From NCBI RefSeq assembly GCF_900108085.1, contig NZ_FNVR01000016.1, positions 1 through 64,000 of the forward strand: 64,000 nt of DNA. Direction: 5' to 3'. Under the pieces are notes generated by a model. That model saw only the letters and a list, made by a program, of their open reading frames with translations, ran no database searches and was not told the DNA's origin. Origin of the DNA: Algoriphagus boritolerans DSM 17298 = JCM 18970. Lineage in GTDB: Bacteria > Bacteroidota > Bacteroidia > Cytophagales > Cyclobacteriaceae. Shown here one piece after another: positions 42,561 through 51,859 of this stretch (position 1 is its first letter; the number at the start of each line of letters is the position of its first letter). The position numbers were made by a program, and so were the translations under genes.

Positions 42561-43981
42561 ATGTTCATTATATCTCTATTATCCGGTTTATTAATGCTTA
42601 ATACGCCATTATCTGAAATCGAGAGAGGAGGATCTCACAGTGTAGTCAGTGATAATGTTTTGTCTATTGAAGGTGTGGTGAAAACACCCTCCGGAGATCC
42701 CGTCGCTTATGCAAATGTAGCAGTGGTAGGTACGGTCAAAGGTTCGTTTACGGATTCCGACGGTACTTTCCAGCTTTTTAATCTAGCCGATGGAACTTAC
42801 GAATTGTCGATTTCAGCGGTCGGATTTAAATCTATCAATCAAAGGGTGGTTGTGAGTCAAAGCAGAACCGAAAAACTTGAAATCACTTTTGAAGAAACAG
42901 GAGTAGAAATGCCTCAGTTTTCTCTTTTTGCAAACAGAGACCGGATTTTTTCAAAAGTTCCAGGTTCTGTTTCATTTTTAGACAAAAGCGAAATCAAATC
43001 CCTAAAGCCTATTTCCGGCAATGAGGTATTGAGAAGAATGCCCGGTGTACATGTAGTGGACGAAGAGGGATTGGGCATGCGGGTAAATATCGGAATTCGT
43101 GGATTGGATCCCGATCGCAGTAGATCCGTTTTGGTGCTTGAGGATGGGGTTCCGGTAGCTTTGGCACCTTATGGGGAGCCCGAACTCTATTATTCTCCGG
43201 CTATCGACCGAATGGCTGGGATTGAAGTGCTTAAAGGTTCCGGGCAGCTACTTTATGGCCCACAAACCATCGGTGGAGTGGTTAATTACATCACACCTAA
43301 CCCACCTCAGGAGGAAGAAGGTTCGGTAAGAATACAAGGGGGTCAGGGTGGATTTTACTCCGGACTAGTCAATTATGGCAATACCTTCGGCAATACCGGA
43401 TTGCAGGTCAATCTACTTCGTAAAGGAGCTGAAAATGTAGGGCCTACTGAATTTAAAATCACGGACTTCAACACCAAATTCCTTTTCTCGCTAAATGAAA
43501 AGTCTGAATTGGGACTTAAACTTGGTGTTTACAATGAACTTTCCAATCCAAAAACTGGAATTTTGTCTACGATATCAATTTGACTTACGTGAATTCATTT
43601 TACGATGCTGACCGATTTGTCTCCGATGTCAATATCAAGGGTAACAGGACTCCATATGCACCGGAATGGTTTATCAACTCATCGCTTAAAGTTGAAGGCA
43701 ATTCGGGTTTTGGAGCTAAACTTACCGCAAATTATGTTGGAGATCAATTTGGTGATGAGTTGAACACCGTTGAGGCGTCTTTGGACGGTACCACCGGGCT
43801 TTTACCCTCCTATTTTCTACTGGATGCAGTAGTTAGCTATCAGATTGCCAAATGGAATTCTGCCGTGAATCTGAGTGTAAAAAATCTTACCGACGAGCGA
43901 TACATATCGACCAGAAGGCCACAGGGAATCAGAGTTGGGCTTCCAAGATTCATCACAGCCGGTTTTGAAATAAATTTTTGA
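42561..43981 (+). pseudogene. TonB-dependent receptor (FecA-like) with internal deletion and frameshift
   Basis: The first frame (42561-43583, 340 codons) holds a hydrophobic leader, a carboxypeptidase-like beta domain ([22 protein letters not shown]), a plug domain ([57 protein letters not shown]) and the start of the barrel. It ends in a different frame. The second part (about 43568-43981) gives the barrel C-terminus: [47 protein letters not shown], ending EINF. An intact receptor of this kind has about 700-800 residues, so some 250-300 are deleted at about 43550-43580. Probably inactive. Best matches would be ferric-siderophore/citrate receptors. Confidence 0.85.
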
Positions 43982-44070
43982 TTTTTTTTCAAGATTCGAA
44001 AACATTCGGAATCACTGCCTGTTATAACACCATTAAAGGCTTAAATAGCTTTTCTTCATAGTGCTGGGTT

Positions 44071-44103
44071 GAGCCGCTCCGAAAGGGGCGGTTCTTTTTT
44101 TGC
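44071..44103 (+). terminator. Terminator after the TonB-receptor pseudogene
   Basis: AGCCGCTCC and GGGGCGGTT stem with loop GAAA, followed by a T-run, a clear intrinsic terminator. Confidence 0.85.
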
Positions 44104-44192
44104 CTGTTTGAGTTATCTTTTTAAATGGAAATCTGAGGCAAAATGAAGCTTTGGCCAGAATGAATTACTTTTACAGAAAAAAACAGACAATT

Positions 44193-44765
44193 ATGATTTT
44201 AGTGGGTAATGCGGTTTTATCTGATGATATCAAAGAGAACTTTTTTGTATGCGACTTGGAAGCTTGCAAAGGAGCATGCTGTGTGGAGGGAGATGCCGGA
44301 GCACCACTGGAAGAAGAGGAAACCAAAATATTGGAAGAAATATACCCTATTGTCAAAAACTACATCACCGCTGAGGGTAGGGCTGTTATTGAAAAGCAGG
44401 GAACTTGGGTCATTGACAAAGATGGTGACAAGGGAACTCCTACCATCGGGGACAATCGGGAATGTGCCTATGCCTTGTATGATAAGCGGGGAATACTTAA
44501 GTGTGGGATAGAGCAGGCATACCTGGATGGAAAAATATCCTGGAAAAAGCCGATTTCCTGCCATTTGTATCCGATTCGGGTGACCAAATATGAAGAGTTT
44601 GATGCCTTGAATTACGACCGCTGGCATCTTTGTGATCCTGCCTGCCAACTCGGGCAAAGCTTGAAAGTACCGCTTTATCGCTTTCTTAAAGACGCTTTGG
44701 TCAGAAAATATGGGCAAGCTTGGTACGAAGAATTGCTGGTAGAAATCGAAGGAGACAAGAGGTGA
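44193..44765 (+). CDS. DUF3109 / YkgJ-type cysteine-cluster protein
   Basis: A 190-residue cytosolic protein; start ATG 44193 ([20 protein letters not shown]). Eight or more Cys residues are spaced for a metal cluster: [49 protein letters not shown]. This pattern defines the DUF3109 family, likely iron-sulfur or zinc binding. Function unknown. It lies downstream of a terminator, probably its own transcript. Confidence 0.9.
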   Translation: MILVGNAVLSDDIKENFFVCDLEACKGACCVEGDAGAPLEEEETKILEEIYPIVKNYITAEGRAVIEKQGTWVIDKDGDKGTPTIGDNRECAYALYDKRGILKCGIEQAYLDGKISWKKPISCHLYPIRVTKYEEFDALNYDRWHLCDPACQLGQSLKVPLYRFLKDALVRKYGQAWYEELLVEIEGDKR

Positions 44766-44848
44766 TCTTTCTGACCTGGATCGCCTGAAAAATTAAAAAA
44801 GCAAAACCGGATAGCGCTTTGCCTGAAATTTGAGGTATTCTGAAATCC

Positions 44849-45202
44849 TCAGCCTCCTGATTTTTTGGCCCCATAGCCGGCCGCCAGGAGTACTTGAAGG
44901 ACTTTGTCACGGTGATCGCCTTGAATGAGAATCTCCCCGTCTTTGGCTGACCCGCCCACACCACACTTGTTTTTAAGCAGTTTACCAAGTTCTTTCAGAT
45001 CTTCCTCATTGCCAACAAAGCCTTCAACAAGAGTCACTTGCTTTCCGGCACGGGCTTTTTTATCGAGAAGTACTTTAAGCTTTTGTTGGGAAGCAGGCAC
45101 TGTTTCTGCCTCCCCCTGATCCCCAAGGTTATATTCAAAAGAATCACTGGTAGAATAGACTACTCCATCCCGCTTTTTCCAATCGTTGCCTTTTTTGCTC
45201 AT
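44849..45202 (-). CDS. SUI1/eIF1-like translation factor (YciH family)
   Basis: A 117-residue protein with the SUI1 fold: KKARAGKQVTLVEGFVGNEEDLKELGKLLKNKCGVGGSAKDGEILIQGDHRDKV in outline, including the signature QVTLVEGF and KCGVGGS. The first 40 residues are a variable charged leader (GNDWKKRDGVVYSTSD). Bacterial homologues (YciH) influence translation-initiation fidelity. It lies 51 bp downstream of the universal stress gene but after a terminator. Confidence 0.94.
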   Translation of the reverse strand: MSKKGNDWKKRDGVVYSTSDSFEYNLGDQGEAETVPASQQKLKVLLDKKARAGKQVTLVEGFVGNEEDLKELGKLLKNKCGVGGSAKDGEILIQGDHRDKVLQVLLAAGYGAKKSGG

Positions 45203-45213
45203 GGTAAAATAGA

Positions 45214-45238
45214 AAAGCCCACAATGAAAGCGGGCTTT
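45214..45238 (-). terminator. Terminator of the universal stress gene
   Basis: AAAGCCC/GGGCTTT stem with an 11-nt loop, followed on the minus strand by TTCTATTTT. Confidence 0.65.
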
Positions 45239-45253
45239 GAGTTACTTGTCGAA

Positions 45254-46108
45254 TTATTTAACTCTGTATGTCCAAACTGGTCTTTTGGAATGATTGACCA
45301 CGTCCTCTGCTATACTTCCGGTGATCAGGTGAATGAGACCTGTGCGTCCATGTGTAGTCATGGCAATCAAGTCTGCATCGATATCATCGGCAAATTCAAT
45401 GATACCGGATTCTTCAGAGAGTGAGTTGTAAACTTCTGCTTTGATATTTTCGAAATGGTGCTTTTGAACAAAGGTCCGAATCCGATTCATAGATTCCCGG
45501 GTGGTTTCAAAATTGCCAGGAGTATTTACAACCACAAAGTAGAATTGGGCATCAAAAACAGTTTGGATTCGCTTGATTCGATTGGCAACTTTCTCATCAG
45601 ATTCACGAAAATCAGAGGCAAATACGATTTTTTTCATCTTTTTAACATCAGTCTCTGCCTTGATGGTGACCACGGGACAGGTGGCTGTGCGTACGACTTT
45701 TTCGGTGTTGCTTCCGACGATTACCTCCTCAAGTCCTGAGGCTCCTTTAGAACCCATTACGATCAGGTCAGGACTTTGCTCAGCTATCGATTCTGTAATT
45801 CCTTTGAATACTGAGCCAAGTACCAGTTTAGTTTTTAAAGTGACTGCCGAATCTTTAAATTTTTCATCGATTTCCTTGAGTTGTTTTTTGCGACGCTCGA
45901 TTAATTCGATGAAATAGATCTGATTTTCAAATTCAGGAACAGAATCCAAACCGCCTCCCATCGTTCCCATTCCTGTTGCTACGGGAGTTTCGATGATGTG
46001 CAATACCGTTATTTCAATACCGGAATAGTTTTCGGATAGACCAGTTGCAAAATTCAGGGCATAGTCAGCGGTTTGAGAAAAATCGTAAGGAACGAGGACT
46101 TTCATCAT
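45254..46108 (-). CDS. Tandem universal stress protein (UspA family)
   Basis: A 284-residue protein with two Usp domains: 1-143 (KVLVPYDFSQTADYALNFATG ... DLIVMGSKGASGLEEVIVGSNTEKVVRTATCPVVTI) and 150-284 (KKIVFASDFRESDEK ... ADLIAMTTHGRTGLIHLITGSIAEDVVNHSKRPVWTY). Both end domains keep the ATP-binding G-x2-G-x9-G(S/T) pattern. Such proteins aid survival under stress. Same strand as, but separated by a terminator from, the SUI1 gene. Confidence 0.94.
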   Translation of the reverse strand: MMKVLVPYDFSQTADYALNFATGLSENYSGIEITVLHIIETPVATGMGTMGGGLDSVPEFENQIYFIELIERRKKQLKEIDEKFKDSAVTLKTKLVLGSVFKGITESIAEQSPDLIVMGSKGASGLEEVIVGSNTEKVVRTATCPVVTIKAETDVKKMKKIVFASDFRESDEKVANRIKRIQTVFDAQFYFVVVNTPGNFETTRESMNRIRTFVQKHHFENIKAEVYNSLSEESGIIEFADDIDADLIAMTTHGRTGLIHLITGSIAEDVVNHSKRPVWTYRVK

Positions 46109-46184
46109 AATTGCTTTGGGGTTTAAGTTTTTACCAAATTAGCCAAAATAGGGGATCAACAAGCTAATTTTTGTCATGATTTGA

Positions 46185-47093
46185 TCAGAATAAAAGTCCT
46201 ATCCCAAAAAGTATCACCCAAAGCAAGGTGCTCATTGCCATTTTTTTGAGAAAAGGATCTGTTTCGGCTGAAGATTGGGCATGCTGGACTCCATATCCCA
46301 CTTTCATCATAATAGGCCAAGCCAAAGTCGCACCTAAAGAAAGTAGCTCTTCACTCAGTAGGGCAAAGGCCAGTAGGCAAAAATACCCTCCAGCCAAAAG
46401 GGCCCAATTGTACTGAACAGCTGCTTTTCGGCCGATTCGCACAGGGATGGAGCGCTTGCCTGCTTTTTGGTCGGATTCGATGTCCCGGATGTTGTTGATG
46501 TTGAGTACAGCGGTACTAAACAAGCCTAATGAAATTCCAATGAAGATGGTGATCGGTTCAAAACTTAAGGTGTGCAGAAAGAATGTTCCCAAAACTCCCA
46601 ATAAACCAAAAAAAACAAAAACCGAGATATCGCCCAAACCCGAGTATCCATAAGGCTTGCTGCCTGATGTGTAGGAAATTGCGGCCCAAATAGCCGCCAA
46701 TCCCAAGCCTAGAAAGAGGGCAAACAGGATCCAGTCCTGAACTGCCAAATAGAGGAGTAGTAAGCCTGAGAATAAAGACAGGGCCCCGAATAGGTACATG
46801 GCCCCCTTCATTTCCTGCAAAGAAATCAATCCCGACTGAACAGCCCGAACCGGTCCCTCTCGCTCGGAAGAATCCGCTCCGTGGATGGTATCCCCATAGT
46901 CGTTGGAGAGATTGGATAGGATTTGGAGAAAAATGGTCGTCAGCGATGCGAGCAGTAGGATTTCCCATCGAAATTCGTTTTTCCAAGCCGCCAAAAACGA
47001 ACCGGCGAAAATACTTGCCAATGCAAGTGGTAAAGTTCGAAGCCTGACTGCATGGAGCCAGGCTTCATTTTTGGTTTGTATTTCTTTTTTCAA
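46185..47093 (-). CDS. menA: 1,4-dihydroxy-2-naphthoate polyprenyltransferase (MenA)
   Basis: A 302-residue membrane prenyltransferase of the UbiA family with about eight helices. The first Asp-rich motif is LSNLSNDYGDTIHGADSSEREGPVRA (NDYGD). The second is NINNIRDIESDQKAGKRSIPVRIG, typical of MenA. It attaches the polyprenyl chain to DHNA in menaquinone synthesis, fitting a respiratory bacterium. Its start is 16 bp after the gpx stop, third gene of argS-gpx-menA. Confidence 0.95.
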   Translation of the reverse strand: MKKEIQTKNEAWLHAVRLRTLPLALASIFAGSFLAAWKNEFRWEILLLASLTTIFLQILSNLSNDYGDTIHGADSSEREGPVRAVQSGLISLQEMKGAMYLFGALSLFSGLLLLYLAVQDWILFALFLGLGLAAIWAAISYTSGSKPYGYSGLGDISVFVFFGLLGVLGTFFLHTLSFEPITIFIGISLGLFSTAVLNINNIRDIESDQKAGKRSIPVRIGRKAAVQYNWALLAGGYFCLLAFALLSEELLSLGATLAWPIMMKVGYGVQHAQSSAETDPFLKKMAMSTLLWVILFGIGLLF

Positions 47094-47109
47094 AAGTGAA
47101 ATTCCAGGA

Positions 47110-47694
47110 TTATGCCTCTATCAATTCAAGTATTTCTTCATCCAAAGGAGTGACGGATGAAGGGAAAAACTTCACCAATTCTCCTTTTTCATTTACGAAA
47201 TACTTGCAAAAATTCCAGCTCGGCTCCTCGTTGTTCCAGCCATTTTGCGAAGCATCAGATAGCCATCTGTAAAGTGGATGCTTGTCAAATCCTTTGACAG
47301 AAATTTTCTCAAACAGGGGAAAAGTCACGCCAAATTCGGCATCGCAGAATGCTTTGATTTCTTCATTTGAACCCGGCTCCTGACCTCCGAAATTATTGGC
47401 CGGGAAACCCAAAATGAGGATTTTGTCACCGTGGGTAGCATATAGTTCTTGCAATTGCGCATACTGCTTGGTATAGCCGCATTTAGAAGCTACGTTAACA
47501 AGTAACAACTTTTTGCCTTTGAATTCTGAGAAATCAACTTCTTTTCCGTTGATGTCTTTCATCTTAAAATTATAAAATGAACTTTCCATTGATTGGTTAA
47601 ATGATAGGTGATATTCCGCCTGATTCGTTGGTCTTTCCAAGGTCTTTCCGCAGGCTAAGAAAGTAATACTGAGAATTAAAAGAAGTGTTTTCAT
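47110..47694 (-). CDS. Glutathione peroxidase-like lipoprotein
   Basis: A 194-residue peroxidase. The N-terminus KTLLLILSITFLACGKT ends in a lipobox (FLAC), so the enzyme is predicted to be exported and lipid-anchored. The active-site block is LLVNVASKCGYTKQYAQLQELY, with Cys instead of selenocysteine; the rest of the tetrad is in GFPANNFGGQEPG (Gln) and SWNFCKYFVNEKGELV (Trp, Asn). It reduces peroxides, probably with thioredoxin-type donors. Start is 1 bp from the argS stop, so translationally linked. Confidence 0.92.
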   Translation of the reverse strand: MKTLLLILSITFLACGKTLERPTNQAEYHLSFNQSMESSFYNFKMKDINGKEVDFSEFKGKKLLLVNVASKCGYTKQYAQLQELYATHGDKILILGFPANNFGGQEPGSNEEIKAFCDAEFGVTFPLFEKISVKGFDKHPLYRWLSDASQNGWNNEEPSWNFCKYFVNEKGELVKFFPSSVTPLDEEILELIEA

Positions 47695-47695
47695 T

Positions 47696-49486
47696 TTACA
47701 TTCGTTCAGGGACAGCTATACCAAGCAAACTCATTCCTTTTTTGATTGTTTTGGCTGTCATCGATGAAAGTGCCACCCGGAAGGATTGAACCGCTAGATT
47801 TTTCTCATGAAAAATCGGGACATCCGCGTAGAATCGATTGTACTCTTTGGCCAAGTCAAACAAATACTGCGCGATCACGGAAGGTGAATATTCCTCGGCT
47901 GCCAGTTTGATTTTCTTTTCGAAGTCATTCAATAACAGAATCAAGGCTGATTCCGATTCCGTAAGTTCAGTGATTTCCGCAAAATCAAGCGCTTCATAAT
48001 TCACTCCGATTTGATCTGCTTTTCTCAAAATCGCAGCAATACGCGCATGCGAATATTGAATAAATGGACCGGTATATCCCTGGAATTCGATGGACTCTTG
48101 GGGATTGAAAAGCATTCGTTTTTTCGGATCGACTTTGAGTAAAAAGAACTTCAGCGCTCCAAGTCCCAGCGTCTCATACAATTCTTTGGCTTGGTCCTCC
48201 GTGAAGCCTTCGATCTTGCCCAATTCCTTGGTATGGTGGGCTGCTGTCTCGATCATCTCCTGCATCAAATCATCCGCATCCACAACAGTCCCTTCTCTGG
48301 ATTTCATTTTGCCGGTAGGCAAATCCACCATCCCATAGGACAAATGATATAAGCCATCTCCATAGGAACGGCCCAGTTTCCGCATGATCTTAAACAAAAC
48401 ATCGAAGTGGTAATCCTGCTCATTTCCAACAACATATACAGACTTGTCAATCTGGAAATCTTTATATTTCAAATCAGCTGTACCAAGGTCTTGTGTGATA
48501 TAAACCGAAGTGCCATCAGCACGTCTGACAAGTTTTTCATCCAGTCCTTCAGCTGTCAAGTCCACCCAGACTGAGCCATTTTCTTTTTTGAAAAAGACAC
48601 CTTTTTCCAAGCCTTCTTCCACAATTTCTTTCCCTAAAAGGTAAGTGTTTGATTCGTAGTAAAGCTTATCAAAGGTCACCCCCATCCTCTTGTAGGTGGC
48701 TTCAAAACCAGCATAAACCCAAGCATTCATTTGCTTCCAAAGCGCCAACACTTCCGTGTCACTTGCTTCCCATCTGCGCAGCATATCCTGGGCCTCGAGA
48801 AGGAGCGGGGCGTTTTTTTTGGCTTCTTCTTCCGATTGACCTTGGTCAATCAATTCCTTGATTTGCTTTTTGTATTCCTGATCAAAAATCACATAATACT
48901 TCCCTGCTAAGTGATCTCCTTTGAGTCCTGATGATTCGGGCGTTTCACCGTTTCCAAAATGCTGATAAGCCACCATGGATTTGCAGATGTGGATGCCACG
49001 ATCATTGACCAAGTTGGACTTGATTACCTCATAGCCGTTGGCTTTGAGAATTTCAGCTATTGAAAAGCCAAGGAAATTATTTCGTAAATGCCCTAAATGC
49101 AGCGGTTTGTTGGTGTTGGGGGAGGAATATTCCACCATGACTTTTTGGCCGTTGGCAGGGAATTGGCCAAAGTTCGGGTTGGAATAGAGTTGTTGGAAAA
49201 GATCCACCCAGACCCGTTCATTGAGTTCAATATTCAAAAAGCCTTTGACTACGTTGAATCCGGTCACTATCGAGAGATTCCCTTTGAGGTATTCGCCGAT
49301 CTGATTGGCAGTGGCCTCGGGATTTGCCTGTGAGATTTTCAGAAATGGAAAAACCACAAAGGTATACGTTCCCTGAAATTCCTTTCGGGTAGGGGCGAGG
49401 GCTATTTGATCCAGCGGCAAATCATGGTTGTAAATGTTCTGAAATGCCAGCTGTATGCATTGAATGATTGATTCTTGAATGTTCAT
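47696..49486 (-). CDS. argS: Arginyl-tRNA synthetase
   Basis: A 596-residue class I synthetase; ATG 49486 gives MNIQESIIQCIQLAFQNIY, and the 9-residue longer reading extends into a repeat. The HIGH-like motif is SSPNTNKPLHLGHLRN and the KMSKS loop is GKMKSREGT, followed by a C-terminal helical anticodon-binding domain (EFQGYTGPFIQYSHARI ... LSSMTAKTIKKGMSLLGIAVPERM). It charges tRNA-Arg. First gene of a three-gene minus-strand cluster with gpx and menA. A mobile element carrying a GxxExxY gene lies directly upstream. Confidence 0.97.
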   Translation of the reverse strand: MNIQESIIQCIQLAFQNIYNHDLPLDQIALAPTRKEFQGTYTFVVFPFLKISQANPEATANQIGEYLKGNLSIVTGFNVVKGFLNIELNERVWVDLFQQLYSNPNFGQFPANGQKVMVEYSSPNTNKPLHLGHLRNNFLGFSIAEILKANGYEVIKSNLVNDRGIHICKSMVAYQHFGNGETPESSGLKGDHLAGKYYVIFDQEYKKQIKELIDQGQSEEEAKKNAPLLLEAQDMLRRWEASDTEVLALWKQMNAWVYAGFEATYKRMGVTFDKLYYESNTYLLGKEIVEEGLEKGVFFKKENGSVWVDLTAEGLDEKLVRRADGTSVYITQDLGTADLKYKDFQIDKSVYVVGNEQDYHFDVLFKIMRKLGRSYGDGLYHLSYGMVDLPTGKMKSREGTVVDADDLMQEMIETAAHHTKELGKIEGFTEDQAKELYETLGLGALKFFLLKVDPKKRMLFNPQESIEFQGYTGPFIQYSHARIAAILRKADQIGVNYEALDFAEITELTESESALILLLNDFEKKIKLAAEEYSPSVIAQYLFDLAKEYNRFYADVPIFHEKNLAVQSFRVALSSMTAKTIKKGMSLLGIAVPERM

Positions 49487-49490
49487 CGTA

Positions 49491-50081
49491 AATTTTTTAA
49501 CCACAGAGTTCACGGAGGGAAAATAAGAGAACGCGGAGAGTTTAATTTTAGAGTATTTTTATTGATAAGGAATCCCTAATTCAAAGATTTCATTTAACTA
49601 AAATTTATAGAATAGGTATTCATTGAATTCTTGTTTTATCATTTATTACTCTTTGGAGGCCGAATTTAAGACGGGTAACATTGAAATTCATTAGAAGTCC
49701 AAGTTTATAATTCCCAAGTTTCAGATAATTTATGGTTTGGGCCATGTGAAGGTCCGACAAAGATTCGACTGACTTAATTTCTAAGACAAGCTTCCTTTTG
49801 ACCAAGATGTCAATTTTATATGCTACCTCGATTCGTATGTCTTCCATTTCAAGAGGGAGAATTTTTTCTACCTCAATTTGAAATCCCTCTTTAAGTAATT
49901 TTTTAGCCAAAACTTGTTTGTATGCATTTTCCAGAAGCCCAGGTCCCAAAGCAGGATGGACTTGAATGCCATACCCAATAACTTTTGATGCCAACTCATC
50001 CTCTGAAAAATCCGAATAGCTCATAATTAAAAACTTTGTGAACTCTAATTTAACCTTTGCGGCCTTAGTGGTAAAAAAGTG
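49491..50081. mobile_element. Inverted-end element carrying a GxxExxY gene
   Basis: Left end AATTTTTTAACCACAGAG, right end on the minus strand AACACTTTTTTACCACTAAG. Both arms continue with G/A-rich text (CACGGAGGGAAAAT... and CGCAAAGG...GAGTTCACAAAG). The left end lies 5 bp upstream of the argS start and the right end touches the arginase stop at 50082. The only gene inside is the GxxExxY gene. No transposase is present. Confidence 0.6.
49620..50024 (-). CDS. GxxExxY family protein
   Basis: A 134-residue protein with the family signature GPGLLENAYKQVLAKKLLKEGF (G-x2-E-x2-Y at about 30-36) and later YKIDILVKRKLVLEIKSVESL, LHMAQTINYLKLGNYKLGLLMNFN. The Asp-x-Leu, E-I-K residues resemble a PD-(D/E)xK nuclease core; that is an impression. 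The family is widespread in Bacteroidota and its role is unknown. It is enclosed in an inverted-end element. Confidence 0.9.
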   Translation of the reverse strand: MSYSDFSEDELASKVIGYGIQVHPALGPGLLENAYKQVLAKKLLKEGFQIEVEKILPLEMEDIRIEVAYKIDILVKRKLVLEIKSVESLSDLHMAQTINYLKLGNYKLGLLMNFNVTRLKFGLQRVINDKTRIQ

Positions 50082-51032
50082 TTAGTAATTATCCACCAAT
50101 GACTTTGTGGTAGCCTCCAAGACTTCAAAGGCGGCTTCGGCCATGGTGTTTTCGGTGTCGAGCGTGGGATTCACTTCTACGATTTCCCAGCAGCAGACGC
50201 GTTTGTCTTTGATCAGTTCGGCATTGAGACGAATGGCTTCTTCCACAGTCAAGCCATCGGGGACAGGAGTGCCGGTCCCCACTGAAATGGAGCTGTCCAG
50301 ACTGTCGACATCAAAGGAAATGTAGAGTTGCTCGCAATCTTTTAAGACCGCCAGAGCCTGAGCAGCGACTTTCTCAATTCCTTTTTCTCGGACTTCCTGC
50401 GTACTGAAGTTCCGGATAGCGTATTTTTTGATGAGGTGATCTTCCGGTCCTTCTGTATCACGAACCGAAATAAAGACAATGTCCTTGAGATCAATTTTCG
50501 GGAAATCTCCTCCGATTTTTTTGATTTTCTCCCAATAAGAAATAGTTTCTGATTCAACTTCATTCACTTGGCATTCCAGATTATCCAATTGGGCGGTCAT
50601 GGCCAGCGGCATCCCATGCATATTGCCGGAGGGTGTGGTGAAGGGCGTGTGAAGATCCGCGTGCGCATCGATCCAAATCACGCCAAGACGCTTTTCGGGA
50701 TGGGCAGCCTTGATGCCCATGATTGTACCGGCAGCTGTGCTGTGATCTCCGGCCAACACGATGGGGAATTTCTTTTCCAGTCGAAGTGACTCGATGGTAG
50801 AGTAGACATTTTTCAAGACTTGATATACGCCGTCGATGTATTTGCCATGCGGATGCTTGTTGCCTTTCCAAAGGAAACTGTTGGCATCAGGGACGTTGAT
50901 TGGGTCAAATTGAGTAAAGAAATTGGACTTTTTATCAAGACTTGCGATTTTGAGAGCGTCAATTCCCAAACTCGCGCCTCGGGTACCTGCGGCGATTTCG
51001 GATCTGACTTCTACGAGTTTTATTTTTCGCAT
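50082..51032 (-). CDS. Arginase
   Basis: A 316-residue ureohydrolase. Manganese-binding motifs are PIVLAGDHSTAAG (GDHS), VIWIDAHADLHTP (DAHAD) and YISFDVDSLDSS (DVD), each present in full, with SGNMHGMPLA as substrate loop. It hydrolyses arginine to ornithine and urea (agmatinase is less likely given the start VRSEIAAGTRGASLGIDAL). An arginine decarboxylase gene is nearby on the other strand, and argS just downstream of the same strand. Its stop abuts the GxxExxY element. Confidence 0.92.
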   Translation of the reverse strand: MRKIKLVEVRSEIAAGTRGASLGIDALKIASLDKKSNFFTQFDPINVPDANSFLWKGNKHPHGKYIDGVYQVLKNVYSTIESLRLEKKFPIVLAGDHSTAAGTIMGIKAAHPEKRLGVIWIDAHADLHTPFTTPSGNMHGMPLAMTAQLDNLECQVNEVESETISYWEKIKKIGGDFPKIDLKDIVFISVRDTEGPEDHLIKKYAIRNFSTQEVREKGIEKVAAQALAVLKDCEQLYISFDVDSLDSSISVGTGTPVPDGLTVEEAIRLNAELIKDKRVCCWEIVEVNPTLDTENTMAEAAFEVLEATTKSLVDNY

Positions 51033-51234
51033 TTAAAAATAAGATTTGGGTTTAAGAAGTGCTTTTGTTCTGACAAAACTACTCAAAAGGCCAGGGAATT
51101 CAATTGAAGAACTGTTTTGATTTATCAGTAAAGAAAGATTAGTAGTAAAAGTGTCATGAATTGATAAGGAGTTTTGGTTTGATTACCTCTCCATTTTTCA
51201 AAGAACCAAAAAGAAGTAGTTGGTCATATTCCAA

Positions 51235-51612
51235 TTAAATCACTTTACCGGCTAGATATCGTTGTACTTCGTAGATATCAATGCTCTTGTTGAACTTCTT
51301 TGATACAGAGGGCAAAGCCTCGCTTGAAATCCATATTTTGAGTTCCGCATCGAGTTCAAAAGTCCCTGCGGTCTCCAGGGAAAACCTCGTGATGCTTTTG
51401 TATGGCATGGACTTAAACTCCACTTTGCTGCCCGTTACGCCTTGGACATCAATTAAGATTAACCGCTTGTTTGTGAAAATAAAAGTATCCCGAAAAAGCT
51501 GAAAGCCCATGTCGATTTGCTCTCCATCGGCGAGCAGACGACCATATTTTTCCACAAGTTTTTCGAAGGAAACTTCACTGGAATTCCCCAGTATTTTATT
51601 GATAAAGCCCAT
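51235..51612 (-). CDS. PH domain-like protein (bPH family)
   Basis: A 125-residue cytosolic protein. Blocks MGFINKILGNSSEVSFEKLVEKYGRLLADGE, FQLFRDTFIFTNKRLILIDVQGVTGSKVEFKSMPYKSITRFSLETAGTF and LKIWISSE match bacterial Pleckstrin-homology-like proteins of the DUF1696/bPH_1 type. These usually have no known ligand. Monocistronic between the arginase and the divergent decarboxylase. Confidence 0.88.
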   Translation of the reverse strand: MGFINKILGNSSEVSFEKLVEKYGRLLADGEQIDMGFQLFRDTFIFTNKRLILIDVQGVTGSKVEFKSMPYKSITRFSLETAGTFELDAELKIWISSEALPSVSKKFNKSIDIYEVQRYLAGKVI

Positions 51613-51859
51613 TAGAATTTTAAGTTGATTGGGTTAGAATTTAGCTTGAAGGTAGCGAATTCCCGGAGCTTTCTTTCCGGCTATAAATCTGTGGTTTTTA
51701 TCGGACTAATTTTTTTTGAAATTCACCTTTCTTTTTTACCTCAATATTAATTTTTTGCTAAAGGGGAAATGAAGCCGGGGTTTTTTCATCTACAATTTGA
51801 TATCCCCCGATAAAAGCGCAATTTTTGCAGCCTAATTTGCGTAATCAAACCCCTGGTAA

